Counted from the stretch's first letter, positions 9,400 through 20,965 are shown. The stretch is 64,000 nt of DNA from Pseudomonadota bacterium (GCA_021811145.1 JAJZPN010000008.1:1-64000), one strand, 5' to 3'. The notes: generated by a model not told the origin, from the letters alone. Numbers and translations: made by a program.

Positions 9400-10694
9400 T
9401 ATTTTTCCAAGCGCAATTCAGCCGAGCGCGCATGCGCTGTTAATCCTTCACCATGGGCCAATTGCGAAGCAATTTGTCCTAAGGATTGGGCTCCTTGATG
9501 GGACACATGAATAATACTTGAGCGTTTTTGAAAGTCATACACACCAAGAGGAGAGGCAAAACGTGCTGTACGTCCTGTTGGTAATACATGATTGGGGCCA
9601 GCACAGTAGTCACCTAAGGACTCAGAACTATACTGTCCCATAAATATGGCACCAGCATGCTTAATCTTATCCAATAATTGTTCAGGTTGTGCGACAGACA
9701 ACTCTAAATGCTCAGGTGCAATATAGTTTGAAATGGTACAGGCTTCATCTAAGCTTTTTACTAATATCATGGCGCCACGAGAACTCAATGAGGCTTTAAT
9801 TACATCGCGTCGTGGCATGTCCTCTATTAAACGAGAGATAGCCAACTCCACTTGTTTGAGGTAATTGTCATCGGGGCATAATAAAATCGCTTGAGCAATT
9901 TCATCGTGCTCAGCCTGCGAGAACAAATCCATGGCTACCCATTCTGGATCAGTAGAGCCATCAGCAATCACTAATATTTCAGAGGGTCCTGCCACCATAT
10001 CAATACCAACTACACCAAATACCCGTCTTTTTGCTGCTGCCACATAGGCATTACCTGGCCCCACAATTTTATCTACCGCAGGAATCAATTGGGTGCCATA
10101 GGCTAGCGCTGCCACAGCCTGGGCACCACCTACTGTGAATACCCGATTAACCCCAGCCACGTACGCTGCTGCCAGAACAAAAGGATTATTTATCCCGTCA
10201 GGAGTGGGCACCACCATAATAATTTCAGCCACTCCTGCCACCTGTGCTGGAATGGCATTCATTAATACCGATGAAGGATAAGCTGCTTTACCACCAGGAA
10301 CATAAATACCGACACGATCTAAGGCGGTGATTTTCTGACCCAATACCGTGCCATCCGCTTCGGTATAAGTCCAGCCTTCTCCTTTTTGTTTTTCATGAAA
10401 ACGTCTAATCCTTTCCACTGCTGTCGTTAAGGCCTGTTTCTGTTGTTCTGATAGTGAGTTAAAAGCAGCTTCGCAAGCATCAAGAGACAACTCTAGATCA
10501 CTGGCTTGGCTGATTTGTCGACGGTCAAACTGCTCAGTGTATTGAATCAGCGCTCTATCACCGTGTAACTTAACTTGCTCCACAATCTCTGCCACACGTT
10601 GATCAAGAGTCACATCTTGCGCTACCTCAAAGGCTGTTAACGCATTGAGTTGTGCTAAAAAATCCTGATCTTGAGAATTTAATTTACGCATCAT
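9399..10694 (-). CDS. hisD: Histidinol dehydrogenase
   Basis: HisD is the zinc-dependent, NAD-linked enzyme that oxidises histidinol to histidine in the last two steps. The 431-residue product contains [12 protein letters not shown], the [12 protein letters not shown] segment, [10 protein letters not shown], the zinc/catalytic QAEHDE region and the C-terminal APEHLEL and GPNHVLPT histidines. There are two adjacent ATG codons (10694 and 10691); the first overlaps the hisG stop by four bases and either may be used. It lies between hisG and hisC. Confidence 0.96.
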   Translation of the reverse strand: MMRKLNSQDQDFLAQLNALTAFEVAQDVTLDQRVAEIVEQVKLHGDRALIQYTEQFDRRQISQASDLELSLDACEAAFNSLSEQQKQALTTAVERIRRFHEKQKGEGWTYTEADGTVLGQKITALDRVGIYVPGGKAAYPSSVLMNAIPAQVAGVAEIIMVVPTPDGINNPFVLAAAYVAGVNRVFTVGGAQAVAALAYGTQLIPAVDKIVGPGNAYVAAAKRRVFGVVGIDMVAGPSEILVIADGSTDPEWVAMDLFSQAEHDEIAQAILLCPDDNYLKQVELAISRLIEDMPRRDVIKASLSSRGAMILVKSLDEACTISNYIAPEHLELSVAQPEQLLDKIKHAGAIFMGQYSSESLGDYCAGPNHVLPTGRTARFASPLGVYDFQKRSSIIHVSHQGAQSLGQIASQLAHGEGLTAHARSAELRLEK

Positions 10695-11340
10695 GATAAA
10701 GAACCTGCGAAGTTATTCATTATGGGTTCGATAGAGTCACGTTTCAACTTCCAAGAGGCCACGTTAATAACCAATCGGGCACTAATTGGAATGATCTCTT
10801 CTACCGCTTCTAAATTATTGGCTTTTAACGTATTACCACTACTCACTAAATCAACTATGGCATCGGCTAACCCTGTTAAGGGTGCCAATTCCATTGATCC
10901 ATAGAGCTTAATCAAATCCACATGCACCCCCTTATTGGCAAAGTGCTGTTGCGCAGATAACATATATTTTGTCGCAACCTTTAGTCGTGCACCACGCTTA
11001 ATGGTTCCTTGATAATCAAATCCTTTGGGGACGGCAACCATCAGGCGACAGCGCGCAATATTTAAATCAAGTGGTTGATATAACCCATCACCACCATGCT
11101 CGATTAAGACATCTTTACCGGCTATACCCATATCAGCAGCACCATGCTGCACATAAGTAGGCACATCTGAAGCACGCACAATCACTAAGCGTACTCGTGG
11201 ATTGTTAGTCGGTAAAATAAGCTCTCTTGAACTCTCAGGATCAACCAGAGGAATAATACCCGCAGCCTTTAGTAAAGGTTTGGTGTCTTCAAAAATTCGT
11301 CCCTTTGATAAAGCGATGGTAATGCCATCAAATACACTCA

Positions 11341-11341
<1 letters not shown>
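10691..11341 (-). CDS. hisG: ATP phosphoribosyltransferase, short form
   Basis: HisG catalyses the committed first step of histidine synthesis, joining ATP to PRPP. At 216 residues it is the short form, which lacks the C-terminal regulatory domain and in known cases needs the HisZ partner for activity and feedback inhibition by histidine. The catalytic fold is recognisable from [11 protein letters not shown] and the PRPP-binding loop [13 protein letters not shown]. No hisZ is present here. The ATG overlaps the murA stop (TAATG), so histidine gene expression may be coupled to murA translation. I see no leader peptide or attenuator upstream. Confidence 0.95.
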
Positions 11342-12857
<1,516 letters not shown>

Positions 12858-12872
12858 CCCATTCACTCCTAT

Positions 12873-13628
12873 TTATCCTCTTAAACGCCAACCGCTTTTT
12901 AATATAGACAGCGTCACCCACAATAAAATCACACAAACACTGCCTACAATAAAGAGAGATAACCATGGCGATACATCTGAATGACTAAAAAACCCATAAC
13001 GAAAACCATCTATCATATATAAAAATGGGTTAAAACGAGAAATCATATCCCATGGCGAAGCTAAGCTTGATATGGAATAAAAAGCACCCGACAAAAAAGT
13101 CAGTGGCAAAATGATAAAGTTCTGCCAGGCGGCCATTTGATCAAACTTCTCAGCAGCAATCCCTGCAATAATCCCAAGTGTCGATGCAATAATCGTCGAC
13201 AAACAGCCAAATAACAGTATCCAACCAGGGTTTTCAAAAGGCAACTTAAAAAAGAATAGGGCAGTGAATAAAACCACTGTACCCACAATCATGCCACGAA
13301 CCATTGCAGCCACCACATAGGCCCAGTAAAACTCTAACTCAGACAAGGGGGTCAATAGCACAAAAACCAAGTTACCCGTCACCTTTGATTGAATTAAGCT
13401 CGATGAGCTGTTAGCAAAGGAGTTTTGTAGCATAGCCATCATCATTAAGCCTGGTATTAAAAATACCCCATAACTTACTCCAGGATAAATATCGGCATGC
13501 GTTGACAATACATGAGCAAAAACAACAAGATAAAGTAAGGTGGAAACCAAGGGCGCTAAAATGGTTTGAAAGGATACCTTCCAAAACCTCATTATTTCTT
13601 TAATTAATAATGTTCTGAAACCGATCAT
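12873..13628 (-). CDS. ABC-2 type exporter permease, YadH-like
   Basis: Six-helix ABC-2 membrane protein of 251 residues, partner of the ATPase encoded immediately upstream, which it overlaps by four bases. ABC-2 permeases of this group export lipids, polysaccharides or drugs; the substrate is unknown. The family features are the N-terminal RTLLIKEIMRFWKVSFQTILAPL segment, the PGLMMMAMLQNSF region and the FLSGAFYSISSL loop before the last helices. The pair interrupts the mlaB-ibaG adjacency known from E. coli, so a link to envelope lipid handling is tempting but unproven. Confidence 0.85.
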   Translation of the reverse strand: MIGFRTLLIKEIMRFWKVSFQTILAPLVSTLLYLVVFAHVLSTHADIYPGVSYGVFLIPGLMMMAMLQNSFANSSSSLIQSKVTGNLVFVLLTPLSELEFYWAYVVAAMVRGMIVGTVVLFTALFFFKLPFENPGWILLFGCLSTIIASTLGIIAGIAAEKFDQMAAWQNFIILPLTFLSGAFYSISSLASPWDMISRFNPFLYMIDGFRYGFFSHSDVSPWLSLFIVGSVCVILLWVTLSILKSGWRLRG

Positions 13629-14362
13629 GATGTACTCTCAACGCCCTCTTGCATAATTGACACAAACACTTCCTCAAGACTACCGCTAGCACTGTCTTTA
13701 AGTAGATTTGCTGTGGTATCTAACTTAATCAAATTACCTTTTTTCAAAATAGCGATTCTGTTACACAATGTCTCCGCTTCTTCTAAATAATGGGTTGTTA
13801 ACAGAATAGTATGTCCATCTTGATTGAGTCTTTTAATAAAACGCCACAATGTCTGACGCAATTCCACATCAACCCCTGCGGTGGGCTCATCTAAGACGAT
13901 AACCGGTGGTCGATGAACCAATGCTTGTGCAATTAAAACCCGTCGTTTCATACCGCCAGACAAGGTTCTCATATTACTTTCCGCTTTATCACTAAGCTGT
14001 AAATTGCTTAAGATTTCATCAATCCAGTCATCATTATGTTGAATACCAAAATATCCAGATTGAATACGCAATGTTTCACGTACAGAGAAAAAAGGATCAA
14101 ACACCAATTCTTGTGGGACCACCCCAAGGTTACGTCTCGCCTCTTTATAATCATGGACAACATCATGTCCCATGACACGCAGATACCCTGCAGAGGGACG
14201 GGATAAACCTGACAACAAATTGATTAAGGTGGTTTTCCCTGCTCCATTGGGTCCTAATAAAGCAAAAAACTCCCCTTGCTCTATCGTTAAATTGACAGAA
14301 TTAAGGGCTAATAAATGATCAAAGCGCTTTTCAGCGCCTCGAATTTCAATGGCAGGAATCAT
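13625..14362 (-). CDS. ABC exporter ATP-binding protein, YadG-like
   Basis: Nucleotide-binding subunit of 245 residues for the neighbouring ABC-2 permease. Walker A GPNGAGKT, signature LSGGMKRR, Walker B VIVLDEPTAGVD and the switch His in LLTTHYLEEAE are intact. The CcmA-like domain order is that of DrrA/YadG exporters. It lies 17 bases after mlaB and is followed by its permease with a four-base overlap. Sequence alone does not show what is exported. Confidence 0.88.
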   Translation of the reverse strand: MIPAIEIRGAEKRFDHLLALNSVNLTIEQGEFFALLGPNGAGKTTLINLLSGLSRPSAGYLRVMGHDVVHDYKEARRNLGVVPQELVFDPFFSVRETLRIQSGYFGIQHNDDWIDEILSNLQLSDKAESNMRTLSGGMKRRVLIAQALVHRPPVIVLDEPTAGVDVELRQTLWRFIKRLNQDGHTILLTTHYLEEAETLCNRIAILKKGNLIKLDTTANLLKDSASGSLEEVFVSIMQEGVESTS

Positions 14363-14379
14363 ATGACTTAAACTAACAG

Positions 14380-14655
14380 TTATTTAAATAAAAAAGCCAC
14401 TCCATACAATTCAGCAAGGGTATTAAGATTTTCTGGAACATGCACAAAAGAGAGTTGTTTTTGTGCAGCCTCCGCATCTCGACGCCATTGCAGAATCATG
14501 GCCAGTGCCGATGAATCTATGTCTGTGGTTTCTGAAAAGTCCACTAACAGATGATGATTTTTGACCAATGCTGATCCCTCACTGACTAATTGATTAACCG
14601 TGTTAATCACGATAGCCCCTTTGGGTTTGAAGAGTTGAAAATCAGCGTTACTCAT
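14380..14655 (-). CDS. mlaB: STAS-domain protein MlaB
   Basis: MlaB is the cytoplasmic STAS subunit that binds MlaF and is needed for assembly and activity of the phospholipid-trafficking ABC complex. The 91-residue protein has the STAS core VDFSETTDIDSSALAMIL with the conserved Thr/Ser positions. The match is weak in sequence, as usual for MlaB. The place as fifth gene of mlaFEDCB, with a four-base overlap to mlaC, makes the assignment firm. Confidence 0.87.
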   Translation of the reverse strand: MSNADFQLFKPKGAIVINTVNQLVSEGSALVKNHHLLVDFSETTDIDSSALAMILQWRRDAEAAQKQLSFVHVPENLNTLAELYGVAFLFK

Positions 14656-15272
14656 TTTTTCTCAGCCAATCGACTCTTATCTTGCAGTGCTTTAATGAGG
14701 CCGTTAATACCACCACGGTTAATTTGTTCATTAAACTCACCGCGATAATTTGTCACCAAGCTCACACCATCCACTCGAATGTCATAGACTTTCCAGCCAT
14801 CAGCTTGTTTTTCCATAGCGTAATCAATAGGAATGGTATCTCCACCTGAAGGAATTATAGCGGTATGCACAATCACATCAGAGTCATCACCCGTGTTTTC
14901 AGAACCCTTAACTTGTATAACCTGATCTTTGTACTGACTAAGAGAGGAGGCGTAGGTTCTAACTAATAAACTTCTAAAATTATCGACTAACTCTTTCTTT
15001 TGACCCTCGTCAGCAAGACGCCAATTTTTACCCATAGCAAGACGAGTCATACGAACAAAATCAAAGTGCGGTAATACTTTATCGTTAATCAAAGCATAGG
15101 CTTTTTGACGGTCACCATTATGAATGGCCTTATCTGTTTTTAAAGTGGCAATCACCTCGTTAGCCGTATTTTTAATGGTATCAACTGCACTGGGAAAATC
15201 GTTTTGAGCTCTGGCTCCTAAAGCCACCAGCATCAATAAAGTCGTAATGAGCCTTGTCAATGTTAACTTCAC
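14652..15272 (-). CDS. mlaC: Periplasmic phospholipid-binding protein MlaC
   Basis: MlaC ferries phospholipids between the outer-membrane MlaA complex and the inner-membrane MlaFEDB complex. The 206-residue product has a signal peptide with predicted cleavage after GARA (about residue 22). The Ttg2D/MlaC domain follows: AYALINDKVLPHFDFVRMTRLAMGKNWR and the later WKVYDIRVDGVSLVTNYR segment are diagnostic. It overlaps mlaB and mlaD by four bases on each side. MlaA is not in this window. Confidence 0.94.
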   Translation of the reverse strand: MKLTLTRLITTLLMLVALGARAQNDFPSAVDTIKNTANEVIATLKTDKAIHNGDRQKAYALINDKVLPHFDFVRMTRLAMGKNWRLADEGQKKELVDNFRSLLVRTYASSLSQYKDQVIQVKGSENTGDDSDVIVHTAIIPSGGDTIPIDYAMEKQADGWKVYDIRVDGVSLVTNYRGEFNEQINRGGINGLIKALQDKSRLAEKK

Positions 15273-15751
15273 TTTGTTGCCCCTTTTGCTGAAGGTGTGT
15301 CCTGTGCTTTGTTATATAAAAACTGGCCAATTAGTTTTTCTAAAACAACCGCTCCTTGCACCAATTTAATTTGATCACCTGCTTTTAAGTATTTTTCATC
15401 CCCACCCGCATCAAGACTAACGTACTGCTCACCTAAAATACCTGAAGTCAGGATTGAGGCTGAGGTATCCACCGGAAACTTAAATTGACTGTCTATGGCA
15501 AGCTTCACTTCTGCATTATATTGTTTACTATCAAAACGAATGGCTTTGACACGCCCCACCAGAACACCCGCACTTCTAACAGGAGCTCTTTCTTTAAGCT
15601 GGCCAATATTATCAAAATGCGCTGTCACAATATACGCATCTTGATTGCTACTCAAATTTAAGTTGCCTACTTTGAAAGCCAACATTAAAAATGAAAAAAA
15701 TCCTAATAATACAAAAATACCAACCCATAAATTGAGCGTACTTCGTTCCAT
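15269..15751 (-). CDS. mlaD: MCE-domain lipid-transport protein MlaD
   Basis: MlaD is the single-pass inner-membrane protein whose MCE domains form a hexameric lipid channel on top of MlaE. The 160-residue protein has an N-terminal helix (about residues 8-26), then one MCE domain with YIVTAHFDNIGQLKERAPVR and GILGEQYVSL. The length matches the short MlaD form. It lies directly after mlaE and overlaps mlaC by four bases. Confidence 0.95.
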   Translation of the reverse strand: MERSTLNLWVGIFVLLGFFSFLMLAFKVGNLNLSSNQDAYIVTAHFDNIGQLKERAPVRSAGVLVGRVKAIRFDSKQYNAEVKLAIDSQFKFPVDTSASILTSGILGEQYVSLDAGGDEKYLKAGDQIKLVQGAVVLEKLIGQFLYNKAQDTPSAKGATK

Positions 15752-16558
15752 TTAATTCCATCCTTTCAACATAAATGCAGTGAGAACCAAATCCAACGCC
15801 AAAACTGCTAAAGAAGAACTAACCACTGTTCTTGTTGTAGCCCCAGACACCCCTTCTGCTGTGGGTGGAGCTTCATACCCTTCAAAGGTGGCAATAGCGG
15901 AGATCGCTACGCCAAATACAATACTTTTTATGATCCCATTAACAATATCATGTTCAAAATCAACAGCAGATTGCATTTGAGACCAAAAGGATCCACTGTC
16001 AACACCAATTAAAACAACAGCGATCAAATATCCCCCAATAATCCCCATAGCACTAAACAATAGAGCCAACAAAGGTAGCGAAATGACCCCACCCCAAAAG
16101 CGTGGCGCCACCACACGTGACATAGGATTCACCGCCATCATTTCCATGGCTGAGAGCTGCTCTGTGGCTTTCATCAAACCAATTTCTGCGGTAATAGCTG
16201 ACCCCGCCCTACTGGCAAACAATAAAGCTGACACCACAGGTCCCAATTCGCGCACTAAAGAAAGAGCGACCAATACACCAACACTGTCTTCTGAGCCATA
16301 GCGTTGTAAGGTTTCATGACCCTGTAACCCCAATACCATCCCCACAAACAAGCCTGATACTAAAATGATGATTAATGATTGGACGCCAGCGTAATACACC
16401 TCACGAATGGTGAGAGAAAAGCGTTTGAAACTCACCGAGGAATTGACGATGGTTGAGAATAAAAATAACGCCACAGCCCCCATCCTCTCCACAATCTTGA
16501 GAGTTCTATCACCGATTATTTTGATTCCTGACACCAAGTTAGCCATGGGTAATATCAC
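15752..16558 (-). CDS. mlaE: Phospholipid ABC transporter permease MlaE
   Basis: MlaE is the integral-membrane permease of the MlaFEDB complex. The 268-residue product is hydrophobic, with the conserved family region RELGPVVSALLFASRAGSAITAEIGLMKATEQLSAMEMM. Two starts are possible: a GTG at 16558 overlapping the mlaF stop by four bases like its neighbours, or an ATG four codons later at 16546 (MANLVSG). The choice changes only four residues. It is coupled to mlaF and followed at once by mlaD. Confidence 0.95.
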   Translation of the reverse strand: MILPMANLVSGIKIIGDRTLKIVERMGAVALFLFSTIVNSSVSFKRFSLTIREVYYAGVQSLIIILVSGLFVGMVLGLQGHETLQRYGSEDSVGVLVALSLVRELGPVVSALLFASRAGSAITAEIGLMKATEQLSAMEMMAVNPMSRVVAPRFWGGVISLPLLALLFSAMGIIGGYLIAVVLIGVDSGSFWSQMQSAVDFEHDIVNGIIKSIVFGVAISAIATFEGYEAPPTAEGVSGATTRTVVSSSLAVLALDLVLTAFMLKGWN

Positions 16559-17355
16559 TCACCGTTAAGTTCCATATCTTGTCTCAATGATCGTGCTGGA
16601 TAATGAAATGGCATGGGACCATCCATTTCACCCCAAATAAACTGATGCACAAAGGGAAGAGAAGACCCTCTTATTTCATCAGGGGTACCTTGCGCCACAA
16701 TAACTCCCTCTGACACAAAATAAATATAATCTACAATTTTCAACGACTCTTGTACGTCATGAGTTACTAGGACAGAGGTAGTACCTAATGTATCATTCAA
16801 TTGTCTTATTAATTGCCCTATTACTCCCAAAGAAATGGGATCAAGCCCAGTAAAAGGCTCATCATAAAGCATTAACTGAGGATCCAACGATATCGCTCTC
16901 GCCAGAGCAACGCGTCTTGCCATCCCCCCAGACAATTCAGAGGGCATCATATGTTGCATCCCTCTTAAACCCACTGCATTTAACTTTAATAAAGTTAAAT
17001 CTTGAATCATTGATTCAGACAAATTAGTGTGTTCACGCATTTGGAACGCCACATTATCAAAAACGGATAAATCAGTAAAAAGCGCACCAAATTGGAACAA
17101 CATACCTAGTTTACGGCGAAAGCGATATAACTCAGTTTGCGTTAAATCATTTAATTTTTCACCGGCAACGTTCACTTCACCTTCAGTGGCTCGTAATTGG
17201 CCACCCATTAAACGCAATAAAGTCGTTTTACCACAACCACTTAACCCCATAATAGCCACAAGGCTTCCCTTGGGAACAGTTAAGTTGATCCCTTTTAAGA
17301 CTAAACGTGAGTTGTAGCCAAAGTTAAGATTGCTTATTTCAACTAGATTTGCCAC
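16555..17355 (-). CDS. mlaF: Phospholipid ABC transporter ATP-binding protein MlaF
   Basis: MlaF powers the MlaFEDB lipid transporter. The 266-residue ATPase has Walker A GLSGCGKTT, signature LSGGMARR, Walker B LMLYDEPFTGLDP and the His switch in LVTHDVQES. The C-terminal extension after residue 240 (GPMPFHYPARSL) is characteristic of MlaF. The start appears to be a GTG at 17355 with only a weak ribosome site. It is the first gene of the long minus-strand series, 67 bases after the antiporter gene, so a promoter for mla and possibly everything downstream should lie around 17360-17430. Confidence 0.94.
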   Translation of the reverse strand: MANLVEISNLNFGYNSRLVLKGINLTVPKGSLVAIMGLSGCGKTTLLRLMGGQLRATEGEVNVAGEKLNDLTQTELYRFRRKLGMLFQFGALFTDLSVFDNVAFQMREHTNLSESMIQDLTLLKLNAVGLRGMQHMMPSELSGGMARRVALARAISLDPQLMLYDEPFTGLDPISLGVIGQLIRQLNDTLGTTSVLVTHDVQESLKIVDYIYFVSEGVIVAQGTPDEIRGSSLPFVHQFIWGEMDGPMPFHYPARSLRQDMELNGE

Positions 17356-17422
17356 GGTAATGTTAGGCTATTTAAGCATTAAAACTGATATTTTAAACCA
17401 GTTAATACGTTTACGTACAAAT

Positions 17423-19396
17423 TCATTTATTACCCTGTAACAAGTAATTTTCTGCGTGAGCCAGTTTTTCGCTCACTCCAAGTAACACCATGACATCTTG
17501 GGCTTCTATTTGGGTTTCTGCCTCTGGATGTAGATTTCTTTCTCCATGACGTCTTATAGTGGTTATTTCCACCCCCTCGCACCCAGCCATCAATTCTTTA
17601 AGTTTTTTTCCTCTAGCATAAGCATCCTCAACAATTAACACTGAAATTAAACGAGGTTGGTTACTTTCTTCCAAATCGATATTCTCATCACTCACTCCCC
17701 TGAAAAATCCACGCATTAGGTGATATCTTTCAGCACGTACTTGTCGGATACGCTTTAGTACCTTTGATAATGGCACGCCCAATTCAAGCATAGCGTGCGA
17801 TGCCAACATTAAAGACCCTTCTAAAATCTCAGGAACCACTTCTGCTGCCCCTGCATTTTTGAGTAAATCAAGATCTGCGTCATCATAGGTTCTCACAATA
17901 ACGGGAATACCAGGCTCTAATTCCCTGACATGGTTAATGATAGCAAGCGATACTGCTGTATCAGCAAAGGTGACAATGACAGCAGAGGCGCGATGAATAC
18001 CCGCTGCGATTAATACTTCTCGTCGACTGGCTTCACCATAAACCACAGATTCCCCAGCTATAGCTGCCGAGCGCACACGCTGTGTATCCTTATCAAGCGC
18101 GATAACAGACAAGGACTCTTGTTCTAAAAAACGAGTCAGATTTTGGCCACTACGGCCATACCCACAAATAATAATATGTCCCTTAGCGCCATACGTTTTT
18201 GCAGCCAGTTGGTGAAGTGCCACAGCACGCATGGACCACTCACTCTCACAACAGTACAAGACTATGCGATCACTCATTTGTATTAATAGAGGGGATACCA
18301 TCATAGAAATTAGCATGGCTGCTAATGCAATTTGTAGGATTGAGTGTGGCACAAAATCCAAGCTTTCTGATTGAGCGAGTAACACAAAGCCAAATTCCCC
18401 TGCCGGAGACAGCGCTAAAGCAATACGCAATGCCACAGAATCGATGTTTCCCAGTAAGCGGCTAGATAGATAGGCTGTAGCTAGCTTAGCTAGCATAATT
18501 ACAACTAACGCCAAGAGAACCCATAAGAAATTGTGGATAACAATATGTATATTTAATAGGGCGCCAATAGTGATAAAAAACAATCCTAATAAAATATCCC
18601 TAAAAGGCTTAATGTAATCCTCAACCTGATAACGGTAATCAGTCTCTGAAATCAAAATACCTGACACAAAGGCCCCTAAGGCCAAGGATAAACCTGCTTG
18701 TTCAGTGATGAATGACATACCGAGCGTCACTAACAACACATTTAGTAAAAACACCTCTGATGATTTTTGTTTTGCGACCCAATAAAACAACTTATCGAGA
18801 ATTTTTTTCCCTAACCCTAGTAACAATATCAATACAACAATCGCTTTAAAGAGTGCTAGCCCTAGTGTTTTCAATAAATATTCGTGAGGTGTAGCAAGTG
18901 ATGAAATTAAAATCAAAAAGGGGACTACAGCGAGATCCTGGAATAATAAAACGCCCATAATTCTTTGACCATGGATTGATTTCATTTCTAAGCGCTCTGC
19001 CAACAAGCGCGCCATGATAGCGGTAGAAGATAAGGATAAGGCACCTGATAAAATAAGATTGCCTTGCCAGGAGAGAGATAAAAAATGACCTAATACGAAA
19101 AAAAGAGCAAAAGACATCACTAGCTGCGCGCCACCCAAACCAAATACCGTTTTTTTCATAGCAGCCAATTGCCCGAGACTGAACTCTAGGCCTACTGTAA
19201 ACATCAGAAAAACAACACCAAAATCAGCTAATTGAGCCGTGGTTTGCTCTTGAGGCACTAAACCAGAAGCATTAGGTCCTATAATGATGCCTGCTAATAA
19301 ATAACCGAGCATGGGAGGCAATCCTAGGCGTTTACATAAAGAAACGGCCAGGATTGCAGAAATTAAAAGAATTAATGTTAGATTGAGCGGATCCAT
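17423..19396 (-). CDS. CPA2-family cation/proton antiporter with TrkA-N domain (Kef type)
   Basis: Inner-membrane monovalent cation/proton antiporter or glutathione-gated-type potassium efflux protein of 657 residues. The first 380 residues form the hydrophobic sodium/hydrogen exchanger domain (LGLPPMLGYLLAGIIIGP, GVVFLMFTVGLEFSL, VLLFQDLAVVPFL, LALSPAGEFGFVL). A Rossmann NAD-binding TrkA-N domain (HIIICGYGRSGQNLTRFL, about residues 405-520) and a TrkA-C domain follow. The architecture is that of KefB/KefC; no kefF/G-like accessory gene is adjacent. Only 26 bases separate it from the divergent kdsD. Ion specificity cannot be read from the sequence. Confidence 0.9.
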   Translation of the reverse strand: MDPLNLTLILLISAILAVSLCKRLGLPPMLGYLLAGIIIGPNASGLVPQEQTTAQLADFGVVFLMFTVGLEFSLGQLAAMKKTVFGLGGAQLVMSFALFFVLGHFLSLSWQGNLILSGALSLSSTAIMARLLAERLEMKSIHGQRIMGVLLFQDLAVVPFLILISSLATPHEYLLKTLGLALFKAIVVLILLLGLGKKILDKLFYWVAKQKSSEVFLLNVLLVTLGMSFITEQAGLSLALGAFVSGILISETDYRYQVEDYIKPFRDILLGLFFITIGALLNIHIVIHNFLWVLLALVVIMLAKLATAYLSSRLLGNIDSVALRIALALSPAGEFGFVLLAQSESLDFVPHSILQIALAAMLISMMVSPLLIQMSDRIVLYCCESEWSMRAVALHQLAAKTYGAKGHIIICGYGRSGQNLTRFLEQESLSVIALDKDTQRVRSAAIAGESVVYGEASRREVLIAAGIHRASAVIVTFADTAVSLAIINHVRELEPGIPVIVRTYDDADLDLLKNAGAAEVVPEILEGSLMLASHAMLELGVPLSKVLKRIRQVRAERYHLMRGFFRGVSDENIDLEESNQPRLISVLIVEDAYARGKKLKELMAGCEGVEITTIRRHGERNLHPEAETQIEAQDVMVLLGVSEKLAHAENYLLQGNK

Positions 19397-19422
19397 ATCA
19401 GGCTCAAGTATAATTCCAACTT

Positions 19423-20427
19423 ATGACAAATCATTCTATGCATTTACATACATTTACAGATCAAGAAATACTTGAACAAGCACAATCGGTTTTACTCATG
19501 GAAGCCGAAGCCATTCAAGCCCTTAGATCACGTTTAAATAAAGATTTTATTGCCGCTCACCATCTTCTTGTTAACTGCCAAGGTCGTGTGGTGATTAGTG
19601 GTATGGGTAAATCCGGCCATATCGGAAAAAAAATTGCTTCCTCTCTAGCCAGCACTGGAACCCCATCTTTTTTTATGCATCCAGCTGAAGCCAGTCACGG
19701 TGATCTTGGAATGATCTTACCAAATGATGTGCTAATTGCCCTATCAAATTCAGGAGAAAGTGAAGAATTACTAGCAATTGTTCCTTTATTGAAACGGCGC
19801 GGAACAAAAGTATTAAGTATTACGGGTAATAGTGAGTCTCGATTAGCACTAATTGCTGACGTTCATATTAACGCTGGTGTTGAACGTGAAGCATGTCCAC
19901 ATAACCTTGCTCCCACTACCAGTACCACGGCTGTTTTAGCATTAGGTGATGCGTTAACTGTTACCTTATTACGCTCTAAAGGTTTTTCTGCAGATGATTT
20001 TGCTAGGACTCACCCCGGTGGATCGCTCGGGAAACGTTTACTACTGTCTGTGAATGAGATTATGCATAGTGGCAAGGAGTTACCCGTTAATAAGGTAACT
20101 GATAGTCTTATTACCGCCCTAAAAACCATGTCTGAAAAAACCTTGGGCTTAACGGCTGTGGTCGATGAAAACAACACTTTACTTGGTATTTTTACTGATG
20201 GTGATCTAAGGCGAACACTGGAAAAGTCTGCATTAAAATTACATGAATTAACCATGGGAGACGTGATGACGGTTAATCCCATTTCTGTTTATTCAGGCGC
20301 TCTTGCTGTTGACGCAGCAGAGTTGATGCAAAGTAAAAAGATATTTGGAATTTGCGTTTTAAACGAGCAAAAACAATTAATAGGCGCTTTTAATATGCAC
20401 GATCTTCTTCGCGCAGGGATTGTATAA
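19423..20427 (+). CDS. kdsD: D-arabinose 5-phosphate isomerase
   Basis: KdsD interconverts ribulose 5-phosphate and arabinose 5-phosphate, the entry to KDO synthesis for lipopolysaccharide. The 334-residue protein has an N-terminal SIS domain (VISGMGKSGHIGKKIASSL, ALSNSGESEELL, residues about 45-180) and two CBS domains (from about residue 205). The start may be the ATG at 19423 or one five codons on at 19438; no strong ribosome site marks either. It opens the plus-strand series into kdsC and lptCAB, which fits a lipopolysaccharide role. Confidence 0.95.
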   Translation: MTNHSMHLHTFTDQEILEQAQSVLLMEAEAIQALRSRLNKDFIAAHHLLVNCQGRVVISGMGKSGHIGKKIASSLASTGTPSFFMHPAEASHGDLGMILPNDVLIALSNSGESEELLAIVPLLKRRGTKVLSITGNSESRLALIADVHINAGVEREACPHNLAPTTSTTAVLALGDALTVTLLRSKGFSADDFARTHPGGSLGKRLLLSVNEIMHSGKELPVNKVTDSLITALKTMSEKTLGLTAVVDENNTLLGIFTDGDLRRTLEKSALKLHELTMGDVMTVNPISVYSGALAVDAAELMQSKKIFGICVLNEQKQLIGAFNMHDLLRAGIV

Positions 20428-20428
20428 C

Positions 20429-20965
20429 ATGACCACTGCTTTAAAAACATTGTCACAAAGAACCAAATCAATCAAATTAATTGGCTTTGATGTTGATGGC
20501 ATTATGACTAATGGGCAACTCTATTTCAGCAGTCGTGGTGAAGAAATGAAATCCTTTCATGTCAGGGATGGCTTAGGTATTAAGTTACTTCAGCGAGTAG
20601 GTATTGAAACTTGCATTATTACTGGCAGGCATTCTGAAATCGTTAATACCAGGGCACGAGAATTAAGTATTACTCATGTGTTTCAAGGTGTTGACGACAA
20701 ACTAGCTTGTTTTGAAAAGCTCATTACACAACTTGGACTCTCTTGGGAAGAATGCGCCTATATGGGAGACGACTTACAAGATTTACCCATACTCAAAAGA
20801 TCTGCTGTATCTCTAACTGTTCCAGAAGCGCCCACCCTCATTCGTAACCAAGTTGATTGGATTGCTTCTGTAGGAGGTGGAGAGGGAGCGGTACGTCAGG
20901 CGGCAGAGTTTTTACTTAGCTCTAGAGGACAATGGCAAGAGGCCGTTGCACCATGGCTCGTATAA
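20429..20965 (+). CDS. kdsC: 3-deoxy-D-manno-octulosonate 8-phosphate phosphatase
   Basis: KdsC is the HAD-family phosphatase that releases free KDO from KDO 8-phosphate. I place the start at the ATG at 20429, one base after the kdsD stop, not at an overlapping TTG at 20420; this gives 178 residues. The catalytic DVD (D21, D23) is in IGFDVDGIMTNG, and the later HAD motifs in IITGRHSEIV and YMGDDLQDLPIL. The short, cap-less length is typical of tetrameric KdsC. Its end overlaps lptC by 13 bases. Confidence 0.95.
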   Translation: MTTALKTLSQRTKSIKLIGFDVDGIMTNGQLYFSSRGEEMKSFHVRDGLGIKLLQRVGIETCIITGRHSEIVNTRARELSITHVFQGVDDKLACFEKLITQLGLSWEECAYMGDDLQDLPILKRSAVSLTVPEAPTLIRNQVDWIASVGGGEGAVRQAAEFLLSSRGQWQEAVAPWLV

